Positions 35,293 to 44,623 of a stretch of 59,656 nucleotides of DNA are shown here, piece by piece. Each line of letters opens with the position of its first letter. The first letter of the stretch is position 1. The notes beneath the pieces are model-generated. The model did not search any database, was not told the origin of the DNA, and saw only the letters and a list, made by a program, of their open reading frames with translations. The position numbers were made by a program, and so were the translations under genes. The DNA is from Polyangium jinanense (GTDB taxonomy: Bacteria > Myxococcota > Polyangia > Polyangiales > Polyangiaceae): positions 1 through 59,656 of the forward strand of contig NZ_JAGTJJ010000062.1 in the NCBI RefSeq assembly GCF_028435365.1. Reading direction: 5' to 3'.

Positions 35293-35922
35293 ATGGGAAC
35301 GCGAAATCGACGCTTCGCTGCACTGATCGCGCCCGTCGCGATCCTCGCCCTCGCAGCCTGCGAGAAGACGCCCGAGCCTCCCCCGAGCGGCGCGCCGGAC
35401 AAGGCGCGTCCCGCCCCCGCGGCGCCCGCAGGCAGCACGAGCCCGGGCGCGGCCGCGCCGCAGCGGAAAGGCCCGACCGACGTCGCCTACGACGTCCCCG
35501 AGGGCTGGCAGAAGGCCGAGAACCCGAGCCCGATGCGCAAGGCGACCTTCAAGATCCCGCGCGCCGAGGGCGACGCCGAGGACGCCGAGATGAGCGTCTC
35601 GCAGGCCGGCGGCACGGTCGATCAGAACGTCCAGCGCTGGTCGGGCCAGTTCGAACGCGGAAAGGAGGACACGACGTCGCGGCAGGATCGCAAGATCGGC
35701 GAGCTCTCCGTGACCGTCGTCGAGATCCACGGCACGTTCTCGGGCGGCATGGGCATGCCGGGCGCTGCGCCGGCCGGGCCGAAGCCGAAATGGGCCCTGC
35801 TCGGCGCGATCGTGGAGACCGATGGCGCGTTGACCTTCTTCAAGCTCACGGGCCCCGAGAAGACCGTCACCGCCGCGAAGCCCGCGTTCGAGAAGTTCGT
35901 CGAAAGCCTGCGCGCCAAATAG
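35293..35922 (+). CDS. Lipoprotein of unknown function
   Basis: 209 residues. ATG 35293 gives a signal peptide with lipobox ALAACEKT, then a Pro/Ala/Gly-rich linker and a folded domain of about 150 residues (DVAYDVPEGWQKAENPSPMRKATFKIP, ELSVTVVEIHGTFSGGMGMPG, DGALTFFKLTGPEKTV). This domain pattern (VPEGWxxxxPSPMRxAxF) occurs in planctomycete and myxobacterial lipoproteins of unknown role. It begins 5 bp after the acyl-CoA dehydrogenase stop, so they share a transcript, though a functional link is not evident. Confidence 0.78.
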   Translation: MGTRNRRFAALIAPVAILALAACEKTPEPPPSGAPDKARPAPAAPAGSTSPGAAAPQRKGPTDVAYDVPEGWQKAENPSPMRKATFKIPRAEGDAEDAEMSVSQAGGTVDQNVQRWSGQFERGKEDTTSRQDRKIGELSVTVVEIHGTFSGGMGMPGAAPAGPKPKWALLGAIVETDGALTFFKLTGPEKTVTAAKPAFEKFVESLRAK

Positions 35923-36048
35923 CCCTCGACGTCGACGTCGGCGCGTTACACTACATTGCGCCGCGCACCGGATCCCGGCCGCGGCGCCCCTTCCCTCGCA
36001 CGTTTCTTTGTTCAGCCATCGCGCCCCGGCCGGGGCGGGAGGAGTCTC

Positions 36049-37617
36049 ATGCGTCGCCGTCGCCGCTCCTTGAAACCGCTTCTTTTTGTGCTTGCGGGCC
36101 TCGCCACCGGTGCAGCCATCGCCGCCGGCTGCTCGGCCACGTCCACCGGCAACAAGTTCGATCCCGGCGAAGGGGGCTCCGGCGGGGTTGGCGCGAGCGG
36201 CGGCGGGGGCGGCTCGCCCACGTCGAGCTCGAGCGGGATGGGCGGTGAAGGCGGGTTCATCTTCCCCACCGACGATGGCGGCACCGACGCGCCGAACGAC
36301 GTCCCGGTAAACCCGTGCGGCACGAAATGCGGGCCCACGGAGCTCTGCGACCCCGATCACCTCGGCTCGGACGACGACTGCGACGGCGAGGCGGACGAGG
36401 ACTGCCCCTGTTCCGCGGGCCAAGCGCATCCGTGCTTCAAGGGCGATCCGTCGTACCGCGGCACGCCGGGCTGCTTCGACGGCACCATGAAGTGCAGCGA
36501 GAACGGGTACTGGTCGTCGTGTATCGGTGGCGTCCACGCCACCGACCTGTGCTTCCTGAACGACACGAACGCCTGTCACGCGATGACGACGTCGCCGTTC
36601 GTCAACGTGAACCTCAAGGATGGCACGGGCAACTTCAGCGCCGACGCGGTGCCTGGCTCCGAGACGTGGGCCGTCGCCTGCCCCGACGGCGTGAGCCCCT
36701 GCCCTGGCGTGAGCGGCTCGAGCCCCGCGGACGACTTCAAGCCGCTCCAGTCGGGCGAGTACACCGTGACGTACACGAAGGGCCTCGCCGGCGGCGGGAC
36801 CGCGACGTGCACGTATCCGCTCTTCGTCGGCGCGCCGGGCCTGCGCGTCGAGCTCGAGTGGGAGCACAACCTCGGCGGCGACGGCGTCGACCTCGATCTG
36901 CACCTGCACCAGCCGAACAACACGCTGCCCTGGGCCGTCTCGGGCTCGCCGCAAGACTGCGCCTGGTCGAACTGCGTCTTCAGCGACTTCACGCCGCCGC
37001 CCTCGATCGACGCGCCGTCGTGGTTCCCGGCGAACGTGCAGCCGCCGGAGCCCGTGTCCTGGTACCTCGACCCGACCTTCGAGAAGAACACCTGTTACTT
37101 CGCGCCGCGCGGCGTGGGCCAGGACTGGCAGATCCTCGGCCAGGGTTGTCACAACCCGCGCCTCGACCTCGACAACATCAGCTGCGATCCGACGGTCTCG
37201 AACCCGGACGACTCCGACTTCTGCGCGCCGGAGAACGTGAACGTCGACTTCCCGCCGAAGAACCAGTGGTTCCGTATCGGCGTCCACTACTTCAGCAACG
37301 ACGACAAGACCTACGACGTCCACCCGACGATCAAGATCTTCTGCGACGGCGCGCTGAGCGCGGAGCTCGGGCCGAAGGGCTACTACGATCCCGAGACGCC
37401 CATCACGTTCACCCCGACCGATGGCGAGGGCCTCTCCGGCGGCAACCGCTTCTGGCTCGTCGCGGACGTGGCGTTCCGCGAATCGAACCAGTGCGGCGCG
37501 CGCGGCTGCGTGGTCAAACCGCTCTACTCGGACGAGGCCGCGAAGACGCCGCTCCTCACCTACGACGACATCGCCGAGCAGAACTTCGGCCCCGCCTACC
37601 CGCCCCCGCTCCAGTGA
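36049..37617 (+). CDS. Large secreted lipoprotein with MopE-like motif and beta-sandwich domain
   Basis: 522 residues. Start ATG 36049 after a gggaggag ribosome-binding site; signal peptide and lipobox (AAIAAGCSA), Gly/Ser linker, then a MopE-like Cys/Asp cluster (CDPDHLGSDDDCDGEADEDC) likely to bind calcium. The later region LRVELEWEHNLGGDGVDLDL and two similar blocks resemble YfaP/pre-peptidase beta-sandwich domains found in secreted proteins. Many Cys suggest disulfides. No catalytic motif. It is convergent with the PLP enzyme gene 23 bp away. Confidence 0.75.
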   Translation: MRRRRRSLKPLLFVLAGLATGAAIAAGCSATSTGNKFDPGEGGSGGVGASGGGGGSPTSSSSGMGGEGGFIFPTDDGGTDAPNDVPVNPCGTKCGPTELCDPDHLGSDDDCDGEADEDCPCSAGQAHPCFKGDPSYRGTPGCFDGTMKCSENGYWSSCIGGVHATDLCFLNDTNACHAMTTSPFVNVNLKDGTGNFSADAVPGSETWAVACPDGVSPCPGVSGSSPADDFKPLQSGEYTVTYTKGLAGGGTATCTYPLFVGAPGLRVELEWEHNLGGDGVDLDLHLHQPNNTLPWAVSGSPQDCAWSNCVFSDFTPPPSIDAPSWFPANVQPPEPVSWYLDPTFEKNTCYFAPRGVGQDWQILGQGCHNPRLDLDNISCDPTVSNPDDSDFCAPENVNVDFPPKNQWFRIGVHYFSNDDKTYDVHPTIKIFCDGALSAELGPKGYYDPETPITFTPTDGEGLSGGNRFWLVADVAFRESNQCGARGCVVKPLYSDEAAKTPLLTYDDIAEQNFGPAYPPPLQ

Positions 37618-37639
37618 CGGGCGAAAGACCGTTCGTCGC

Positions 37640-38755
37640 CTAGATCGGCACGTCCCCTTCGAAAAACCGATGAAAGGCCGGAGGCAACGCCTCCGGCCCG
37701 ATCGAAGGCTCGGGCCACGTGGCCGAGAGCGTGTTCCACAGCAAAATCGTCTTGCCCGGATGGGCCACGCACGCGCGGCGCAGGCCCACGAGCGCCTTGC
37801 CGCTGTACGTGATCTCGCCCGGCACGCCGAGCAGGCGCGTCACCTCGGGCGCGGCCTCGAGCGCCTCGGGCGTCGGGTGCCCGTACCCGCGCCCCGCGAC
37901 GCCGTGATCGACCTCGAAACGCGGCGCCGGCAGGTTCCGCCGGAGCACACGGGATCCCGCGTGACGCGCGAGCTTCTGCGCCGTGGCCTCGACGAGCAGC
38001 CGCAGCGTCACGCGGTTGCAAGCGAAGCGCTCGGTGATCCGCGCGGCGATCACTGTCGTCGACCACCCGAGCAGCATCATCCCCAGCGAGAGCGCGGCCA
38101 CCGTGCCGCCGCTCCCCGCGGGCAGGACGATCAGATCCGGCCGCGGCATCTCGCCCCGCTCGACCTGATCGGCGAGCTCGAACGCGGCCCCGATGTAACC
38201 GAGGTTCGCCATCGGCCCCGACGCTCCCGGCGGCACGAAGTACGCCTTGCGCGCCCGCGCGAGCTCCTTCGCGGTGAGGATCGTCGTGCGGGCGTAGCCG
38301 CCGCCGTGGATCAAGCGCCCGCCGGCGGAAGCTTGGAGCAGCAACGATCGGCGCGCGAACGAGGTGATGGGCTGATCGAAGAGCACGCTCGTCACCTCGA
38401 AGCCGAGCGCGCGGCCGAACAGGATCGTCGCGGTCACCTGCGTCGAGGCGAGGCCGCCGACGGTGAGGATTTCACGCGCGCCGCGCGCCTTCGCGTCGGC
38501 CAGGATGTGCTCGAAGCGCCGGACCTTGTTGCCGCCGTAGAGCGGCGACGCGAGGTCGTCGCGCTTCATCCAGACGTCATCGCGCCCGAGGTAGCCGGCG
38601 ATCGCCGTGCAGCGCTCGACCGGCGTGGGACCGGGCAGGAGCGGAAGCCACGGCACCTCGCGGGCGAGGACGGGGAACTCGGCGAAGAGGCGTGGCTCGC
38701 GCGGACCTTCCGTGCGCGCGCCCGGGGCCGTCCCGACTGCCGCATCGTCTTTCAT
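37640..38755 (-). CDS. PLP-dependent D-cysteine desulfhydrase / ACC deaminase-like enzyme
   Basis: 371 residues of the tryptophan-synthase-beta fold. Seen: VWMKRDDLASPLYGGNKVRRFEHIL with the PLP Lys77, LTVGGLASTQVTATILFGRALGF, VVLPAGSGGTVAAL for the phosphate loop, and the family-typical middle. Members split into D-cysteine desulfhydrases (make pyruvate, H2S and ammonia) and 1-aminocyclopropane-1-carboxylate deaminases; the deciding active-site residues cannot be compared here. The first about 30 residues are a non-conserved extension. Divergent from serC with 117 bp between. Confidence 0.88.
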   Translation of the reverse strand: MKDDAAVGTAPGARTEGPREPRLFAEFPVLAREVPWLPLLPGPTPVERCTAIAGYLGRDDVWMKRDDLASPLYGGNKVRRFEHILADAKARGAREILTVGGLASTQVTATILFGRALGFEVTSVLFDQPITSFARRSLLLQASAGGRLIHGGGYARTTILTAKELARARKAYFVPPGASGPMANLGYIGAAFELADQVERGEMPRPDLIVLPAGSGGTVAALSLGMMLLGWSTTVIAARITERFACNRVTLRLLVEATAQKLARHAGSRVLRRNLPAPRFEVDHGVAGRGYGHPTPEALEAAPEVTRLLGVPGEITYSGKALVGLRRACVAHPGKTILLWNTLSATWPEPSIGPEALPPAFHRFFEGDVPI

Positions 38756-38872
38756 CGCCGGCTCGAGTAGAGCACCACGCGCGCGGCTCCGCCAGGAGGC
38801 GCCCTCGTGCTATAGGGTCGCGCCACGAGACGCGCCGCCTTCCGCGCGGCTCGAGCAGAGGAGACCCGACCG

Positions 38873-39961
38873 ATGGCTCGCGTGCACAACTTCAACGCCG
38901 GACCTGCCGCGCTCCCCCTCGCCGCGCTCGAGCGCGCCCAGCGCGAGCTTCTCGATTTCGAGGGCACGGGCATGTCGATCATCGAGCACAGCCACCGCGG
39001 CAAGGCGTTCGAGGGCGTGCACGACGAGGCCCTCTCGCTCTTCCGCGAGCTGCTCTCGATCCCCGACGACTACCACGTGCTCTTCCTCCAGGGCGGCGCG
39101 AGCCACCAGTTCGCCATGGTGCCGCTGAACCTCCTGCCCCCGGAAAAAAGCGCGGATTACGTCCTCACGGGCGGCTGGTCGGAGAAGGCGTACGAGGAGG
39201 CGGGGCGGATCGGCACGGTTCGCGTGGCCGCGACGACGGCCGAGGGCAAGCGGTTCGCCCGGATCCCGCGGCAGAGCGAGCTCTCGCTCGATCCGAACGC
39301 GGCGTACGTGCACATCACCACGAACAACACGCTCTTCGGCACGCAGTGGCACGACGTCCCGGACACCGGCGACGTCCCGCTCGTCGCGGACATGTCGAGC
39401 GATTTCCTTTGGCGTCCCATCGATGTCCGTCGGTACGCGCTCATTTACGCCGGCGCGCAGAAAAACATCGGGCCCTCGGGCGTCACGGTCGTCGTCGCAC
39501 GCAAGGACCTCGTCGAGCGCAGCCGCAAGGACATCCCCAAGATCTTCCAGTACCGGACGCACGCCGAGAACAACTCGCTCTACAACACGCCGCCGACCTT
39601 CGCGATCTACCTCGTGCGCAACGTCCTCGCGATCGCCAAGGAGCAGGGCGGTTTGCCCGAGATCGAGCGGAAAAACCGGGCGAAGGCGGCCCTGCTCTAC
39701 GGCACGCTCGACGAGCTCTCGGGGTTTTACAAGGCCCCGGTCGAGCGCGAGAGCCGCAGCGTGATGAACGTCGTCTTCCGGCTCCCCACCGAGGACCTCG
39801 AGAAGCGGTTCGTCGCCGAGGCGGCGAAACAAGGCATGGTGGGCCTCGCCGGCCATCGCGTCACCGGCGGCATCCGGGTCTCGCTCTACAACGCCGTAGA
39901 GCTCGCCTCCGTCGAAGTGCTCGTTCGCTTCATGAAGGACTTCGCGAAGCAATCGGGCTGA
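38873..39961 (+). CDS. serC: Phosphoserine aminotransferase
   Basis: 362 residues, family length. Converts 3-phosphohydroxypyruvate and glutamate to phosphoserine in serine (and pyridoxine) synthesis. Seen: N-terminus [53 protein letters not shown], and the PLP Lys197 in [13 protein letters not shown]; the C-terminal [19 protein letters not shown]. Start ATG 38873 after aggaga. No serA or serB adjacent. Confidence 0.96.
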   Translation: MARVHNFNAGPAALPLAALERAQRELLDFEGTGMSIIEHSHRGKAFEGVHDEALSLFRELLSIPDDYHVLFLQGGASHQFAMVPLNLLPPEKSADYVLTGGWSEKAYEEAGRIGTVRVAATTAEGKRFARIPRQSELSLDPNAAYVHITTNNTLFGTQWHDVPDTGDVPLVADMSSDFLWRPIDVRRYALIYAGAQKNIGPSGVTVVVARKDLVERSRKDIPKIFQYRTHAENNSLYNTPPTFAIYLVRNVLAIAKEQGGLPEIERKNRAKAALLYGTLDELSGFYKAPVERESRSVMNVVFRLPTEDLEKRFVAEAAKQGMVGLAGHRVTGGIRVSLYNAVELASVEVLVRFMKDFAKQSG

Positions 39962-40035
39962 CGGTGAAGTGGATTGCAGATGGCCCCGATTCCAAGATCA
40001 GCCCATCGAAACGCGCGTTTGGGCATGCGCGATCG

Positions 40036-40054
40036 TGACGGTCGCCTGACGGTC
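40036..40054. promoter_or_regulatory. 11-bp-spaced direct repeat upstream of kinase gene
   Basis: Two copies of tgacggtc at 40036-40043 and 40047-40054, one helical turn apart, 80-100 bp before the kinase start at 40134. Direct repeats with 11-bp period are typical binding sites of OmpR/PhoB-type response regulators; the regulator is unknown. Seen by eye only. Confidence 0.3.
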
Positions 40055-40133
40055 ACATACGCGGGGTCATCGTACTTTTCCGCACGCACGATCCTTCCAA
40101 GCTCGGTGCGACTTGGAGTAAGCTGAGACGAGC

Positions 40134-41570
40134 ATGAGTAGCTTGGGCCCCGGAACCGTGATTGCCGGGAAATATCGCCTGATCGATCTCCTCGGAAAAG
40201 GAGCGATGGGCGAAGTGTGGCGCGCGGAGCACGTGACGCTCGGCGCGCCCGTCGCCATCAAGCTCATCGACGTCGATCTCCTCGGATCGAGCGGCGCGAA
40301 CGAGAACAGCGAGATCGTGCAGCGCTTCTTCCGCGAGGCGAAGGCCGCCGCGGCGCTGCGCACGCCGCACGTCGTGCAGATCCAGGACCACGGCTACGAC
40401 GGGCCCCTGCCGTACATCGCGATGGAGATGCTCGAGGGCGAGACGCTCGAGCAGCGCATCGAGCGTCTGCGGGTGCTGCCGCCGCTGATGACCACCACGA
40501 TCATCACGCACATCGGGCGCGCCGTGGGCAAGGCGCACGAGGCCGGCATCGTCCACCGCGATCTCAAGCCGAGCAACGTCTTCCTCGTGCGCAACGACGA
40601 GGACGAGATCGCGAAGGTCCTCGACTTCGGCATCGCCAAGGCCATCGGCGGCGGCGTGCTCGGCAGCCAGGGCGGCGTCGCCACACGCACCGGCTCGGTT
40701 GTTGGAACGCCCTGCTACATGAGCCCCGAACAGGCGCTCGGGAACAAGACGATCGATCAGCGCGCCGATCTCTGGGCGCTCGGCGTGATCGCCTACGAGT
40801 GCGTGACGGGCGTGCGTCCCTTCGACAGCGAGGCGCTCGGCGATCTCATCGTGCAGATCTGCGCGCGCCCCTTGCCCGTGCCCTCCGCGGTCGCGCCCGT
40901 CCCCGATGGCTTCGACGCGTGGTTCGCCAAGGCCTGCGCACGCGAGCCGAACGAGCGTTTCCAGACCGCGAAGGAGCTCGCCGAGTCGCTGCGCTGGATC
41001 CTCTGCCCGGACCAGTCGGGCATCTGGAAGCTCGGCCAGACGCACCCCTCGCTGCCGAACATCGTGATGCCGCAGCAAGCGCGCATCTCGAGCCCCGGCC
41101 CCGAGCCCTCGGCGTTCGCCAAGACGCGCGCGCCCGACCCGACGACGATGACCCATCGCGGCCTCGTCTCGGCCGTCGCAGAGGCGCAGCCCACGCAAAA
41201 GAAGATGCGCCCCGCCGTGATCGTGGCCGCGCTCGCGGCCATGGTGATCGGCGCCGCGACGGCGGTCGTGCTGCTCTCGACGAGCGGCCCGCGCGCGACG
41301 ACGGAGGCGACGACCCCTTCGGCGTCGCCGCCCTCCGCGTCTCCTGCTGCCGAGCCGCCGAAGGAGACGGTCGCCGCGCCGACGACGGCTTCGGTCGCGC
41401 CCACGCCCGAGACGCCTCCCACGAGCGAGCCTGCCGCGGGGACCACGGACACCCCACCCACGGCGAGCGCTGCGCCGACGTCGACCACGCGCGTCCCGAT
41501 CAACAAGGGCGGGACGACGACCAAGAAAACGGGTACGACGAACAAGAAGAAGCCCGACTGGGGGATCTGA
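40134..41570 (+). CDS. Transmembrane Ser/Thr protein kinase
   Basis: 478 residues. Kinase domain about 14-280: Gly loop LGKGAMGEVW, Lys43 in VAIKL, catalytic HRDLKPSN with Asp143, DFG at 164-166; HANKS-type and likely active. Then a Pro/Ala linker, one membrane helix at about 362-383 (AVIVAALAAMVIGAATAVVLL), and a Thr/Pro/Ala-rich outside tail of about 90 residues ending in a Lys-rich stretch (KKTGTTNKKKPDWGI), without PASTA repeats. It is 52 bp upstream of a secreted TPR protein gene and probably in one operon with it. ATG 40134 is the natural start. Confidence 0.93.
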   Translation: MSSLGPGTVIAGKYRLIDLLGKGAMGEVWRAEHVTLGAPVAIKLIDVDLLGSSGANENSEIVQRFFREAKAAAALRTPHVVQIQDHGYDGPLPYIAMEMLEGETLEQRIERLRVLPPLMTTTIITHIGRAVGKAHEAGIVHRDLKPSNVFLVRNDEDEIAKVLDFGIAKAIGGGVLGSQGGVATRTGSVVGTPCYMSPEQALGNKTIDQRADLWALGVIAYECVTGVRPFDSEALGDLIVQICARPLPVPSAVAPVPDGFDAWFAKACAREPNERFQTAKELAESLRWILCPDQSGIWKLGQTHPSLPNIVMPQQARISSPGPEPSAFAKTRAPDPTTMTHRGLVSAVAEAQPTQKKMRPAVIVAALAAMVIGAATAVVLLSTSGPRATTEATTPSASPPSASPAAEPPKETVAAPTTASVAPTPETPPTSEPAAGTTDTPPTASAAPTSTTRVPINKGGTTTKKTGTTNKKKPDWGI

Positions 41571-41622
41571 CGGACGCGGGCGCACCCGCTCGCGTACGGC
41601 TCCAAGGAGCGTGAGGAATACG

Positions 41623-42675
41623 ATGCGGTTGTCGAAGGGGATCGGCCTGCTGCTCGTGAGCGCAGTTCTTTGCGCCTCGCCCGCGTGGGCGCAGCCGATC
41701 AACGATCAAGTGCGTATCGCCGCCCGCGCGCTCGCGGACGAGGGCTTCGCGCTTTACGATCAAGGCAAGTACGCCGACGCGCTCGACAAGTTCGAACGGG
41801 CCGATGCGCTCGTCAACGCGCCCACCGTAAAACTCCTCGCGGCGCGCACGCTGGAGAAGCTCGGGCGCCTCGTCGAGGCCGCGGAGAAATACCGCTCCAT
41901 CACGATCCTGCAGCTCGACGACAAGGCCCCCGAAGCATTCCGCGACGCGCAGGAGACGGCCGCCAAGGAGCTCGCCGCGCTCACGCCGCGCATCCCCACG
42001 ATCGAGCTCACCGTGCAAGGCGCCGGCGCGGAGCTCGCGACCGTCATGCTCGACGGCAAGGTTTTTCCGCGCGCGCTCATCGGCGTGAAGACGCCGCTGA
42101 ACCCCGGCGTGCATCGCGTCGAGGCCGATACGCCGGCGTCCGCGGCCGTGCTCGACCTCAAGGTCGACGAGAAACAAGCCGCCCGCGCCGTGCTCGAGCT
42201 CAAGCCGAAGAGCGGCGCCGAGCCCAGCGGCGGCGACGTCGTCCCGCCCCCCGGCGGCGGCGAAGGCACGACCAAGAAGCCGCCCGGCGCCACGCAGCGG
42301 ATCATCGGCTACGTCAGCCTCGGCGTCGGCGGCGCGGCCACGATCGCCGGCATCGGGGCCTTGATCAGCGCCTACTCCACGCGCAGCGACATGGAGGACT
42401 TCTGCGAGCGGCGGGTCAACGGCAGCGACCCCTGCACGAACAAGAGCGAGACGAACGACACCCCCGTCTCCCCTCGCTCCTACGTCAACTACCGCGACAG
42501 CATCGACACGAAGGCCACGCTCTCGACCGCCATGTTCGTCGTGGGCGGCGTCGGCCTCACGGCCGGGGTCGTCCTCCTCTTGACGGCCCCCAAGGCCAAG
42601 CCCGCTTCGCCCACCAAGGCGAGCGTCGAGCCCTGGGTCGGCATCGGCAGCGTCGGCCTGCGCGGCACCTTCTGA
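41623..42675 (+). CDS. Secreted TPR-type protein with paired membrane segments (paralogue)
   Basis: 350 residues. ATG 41623 after gtgagga gives a signal peptide (LLLVSAVLCASPAWAQ). TPR-like region (ADEGFALYDQGKYADALDKF, ARTLEKLGRLVEAAEKYRSI), a PEGA-like beta region (ATVMLDGKVFPRALIGVKTP), a Pro/Gly linker, then two hydrophobic helices (IIGYVSLGVGGAATIAGIGA; TAMFVVGGVGLTAGVVLLL) around a loop with two Cys (DFCERRVNGSDPC). Same layout as the gene at 23546-24598 but without its long Pro run. Placed directly after the membrane kinase gene, it is a plausible partner or substrate of that kinase; inference. Confidence 0.82.
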   Translation: MRLSKGIGLLLVSAVLCASPAWAQPINDQVRIAARALADEGFALYDQGKYADALDKFERADALVNAPTVKLLAARTLEKLGRLVEAAEKYRSITILQLDDKAPEAFRDAQETAAKELAALTPRIPTIELTVQGAGAELATVMLDGKVFPRALIGVKTPLNPGVHRVEADTPASAAVLDLKVDEKQAARAVLELKPKSGAEPSGGDVVPPPGGGEGTTKKPPGATQRIIGYVSLGVGGAATIAGIGALISAYSTRSDMEDFCERRVNGSDPCTNKSETNDTPVSPRSYVNYRDSIDTKATLSTAMFVVGGVGLTAGVVLLLTAPKAKPASPTKASVEPWVGIGSVGLRGTF

Positions 42676-42783
42676 CCTCGCCCGAAAGCTCGCGGTGAGG
42701 CCCGCTCGGCCGGCTGACGAAAACGTCAGAACGAGCGGGGGCTGGGCACATGTTCACCATCGATGGGACGAACGATCCCGCCG

Positions 42784-43040
42784 ATGGAGATAAGCCCCGA
42801 CGAACGCTTGATGCTCGAAGCGCTCGCCCGGGCCCCGACCGGGAAGGACACGCACGAACACAGGCGGGCGCCGCGTGCGAAGATCGTGCTCGCTTGCGCC
42901 GAGGGCCATGACGTCGCGTACGTCGCGACGCACGTCGGCGTCGGTCCCGACGCACCCTGGCCAGGGCCAGCGGGCTCAGCCGCTCCACCGTGGACCGCGT
43001 CCTCGGCCGCTTCTGCGTCGCCCTGGGCCCCGAGGCCTCC
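42784..43040 (+). pseudogene. Degraded IS630-like transposase fragment
   Basis: ATG 42784 begins MEISPDERLMLEALAR and continues RAKIVLACAEGHDVAYVATHVGV, the start of the helix-turn-helix domain of IS630-type transposases (LTPEERxxLExLAR, RARIVLxxAEGxxxxxIAxxLGV). The next helix (GLSRSTVDRVLGRF) is found in another frame at about 42970-43010, so there is a frameshift. No DDE catalytic domain follows, and no inverted-repeat ends were found. Only about 70 residues support it; the family call is tentative. Confidence 0.4.
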
Positions 43041-43977
43041 CACGGCCCACGCTGGCCGCCTGCGCGCTCTTCCGGCCCCGGGGGGCGCTGCGCGGCCGGC
43101 GCCTGCTCCCGGGACCGACATCGGCGCAGCGGGGTCCACATCGAACCACGGGCCGACGAGCAGGAAAGCGCCGTCCTGGGGGGCCTCTGCGCGCCGCCGA
43201 CGGAGGGATCGCATCCGCGAGGAACAGCCCTCGACGTCCGGCGGTGCCCCGCGGATATCCACACCCTCGCTCTGGCCCACAGAGCTTCGTCGACACCCGC
43301 TCGGGTGGGTAAGGCCCTCGCCTTACTCCACATCGCCGAAAAACCCGGCACCCACGGCGCAATGCGGGGCGGGTTTGGCGTATCGGGCTTGATCTGCCGC
43401 GAAAAACCTCATGGCCGAGCGCGGCCGCTGAAGGCCTGCTTTCGCAAGCCGATGAGCGGGCTCGTGCATCGAAGATGGCCGTCGCGTTCGCTCGATTGAA
43501 GGAGCCGTCCATCGCGGCGAAGCCGCGTGGTCCCTTCTTTGATTGGCGAGCGTATGCGCCGGAGGGGTGTGCACCTCCTTGCCCGCACGCCATCGTGCGC
43601 TCGCTCGGGTAAGGACGGGACAGACCTTTCCATGAGGCGCCGAGATCGCCCGCTCGCCCGGCGGAAGCAACCGGGCGAGCGAGCGGTTGAGCGTGTAGCA
43701 GCATCGAGAATGAGGCTCTGCCAAACCCGATGAAGTCGTCTGTCCGGCCCGATTGCATCATGCTCGAGCTCCGCCGTTCGTCGGAGCAAACCACGAGCGT
43801 GCGCTCGATCCGGGCCGGCGTGCACGAGATCGCTCGCTCCGCGACCATTTCTCATTGCAGCAGGCACACGCGCTACCGAGCGCAGCTTGACGTCATTTCG
43901 CGCGGCCCAACAGCAATCCGCGAAGCAACACGGCGCCCGGCTGGAGCATCGAGCGGGGCGTCACCAAGGAGGGGCAA
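43041..43977. other. Gene-poor stretch, nothing recognised
   Basis: No reading frame here has a credible start, ribosome-binding site or recognisable domain, and the base composition is less regular than in the coding regions. Short inverted repeats occur, such as cgcggc/gccgcg near 43513. It is probably decayed sequence between the transposase fragment and the KGG gene; a ggagggg-like ribosome-binding site for that gene ends it. Confidence 0.5.
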
Positions 43978-44463
43978 ATGATCGAGAAGGACCAGCACGA
44001 GACCGCGAGGAACAGCGGCGAGGCCGAGGACACGAAGCAGGCGGAGACGTCGCAGGATCGCGCTGAGCAATTGGCTTCGGCCGAGCACGAGGGGCCGCCT
44101 TCTTCGAGCGACCTCGGTCCGACGACCGAGCGCAAGCCTCCCTCGCAGCGCGGCTTCGCAGCCATGGAGCGCGACAAGCAGCGCGCCATCGCGAGCAAGG
44201 GCGGCAAGGCGGCGCACGAGAAGGGCACGGCGCACGAATTCACGCCCGACGAGGCGCGCCAGGCCGGCAAGAAAGGCGGCGAGGTCGTCAGCCAGAACCG
44301 CAAACACATGGCCGAGATCGGCCGCAAGGGCGGCGAGCGCGTGAGCCAGGACCGCGAGCACATGGCGCAGATCGGCCGCAAAGGCGGCGAGGCCGTGTCG
44401 AGCGATCGGGCCCACATGGCTCAGATTGGGCGCAAGGGTGGTGAGGCGCGCGGCACCCATTGA
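43978..44463 (+). CDS. KGG-repeat general stress protein
   Basis: 161 residues, hydrophilic, no signal peptide. Residues 1-55 are Glu/Ser/Gln-rich and disordered. Then five KGG motifs (SKGGKA, KKGGEV, RKGGER, RKGGEA, RKGGEA) spaced 18-28 residues apart, the last three in near-identical SxDRxHMAQIGRKGGE units, as in the stress-induced bacterial acidophilic repeat (E. coli YciG, B. subtilis GsiB). The family is linked to desiccation, acid and general stress; the molecular role is not known. Start ATG 43978 after aaggaggggcaa, an excellent ribosome-binding site. Confidence 0.93.
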   Translation: MIEKDQHETARNSGEAEDTKQAETSQDRAEQLASAEHEGPPSSSDLGPTTERKPPSQRGFAAMERDKQRAIASKGGKAAHEKGTAHEFTPDEARQAGKKGGEVVSQNRKHMAEIGRKGGERVSQDREHMAQIGRKGGEAVSSDRAHMAQIGRKGGEARGTH

Positions 44464-44479
44464 TCGCAATCGCTCGCTG

Positions 44480-44503
44480 GGGGAGCGGCGTCCGTCGCTC
44501 CCC
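44480..44503 (+). terminator. Possible terminator after KGG gene
   Basis: 8-bp perfect stem ggggagcg (44480-44487) with cgctcccc (44496-44503) and an 8-base loop, 17 bp after the stop. No T-run follows, so this is only a candidate. Confidence 0.3.
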
Positions 44504-44623
44504 TCGCGCGGGGCCGTGGCAGACTGCTGGCTCGGCTCGCCGTGATGGGGCACCATCGGGGCGCGCCATGGCCATGTCTCCGCGGAACACCCAGGGAACG
44601 ACGCCGCACGGCGGGAGGCCTTC

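Noticed and set aside
43323..43724. 133-codon frame on the minus strand in the gene-poor region
   Set aside because: No start signal, no domain and composition unlike neighbouring genes.
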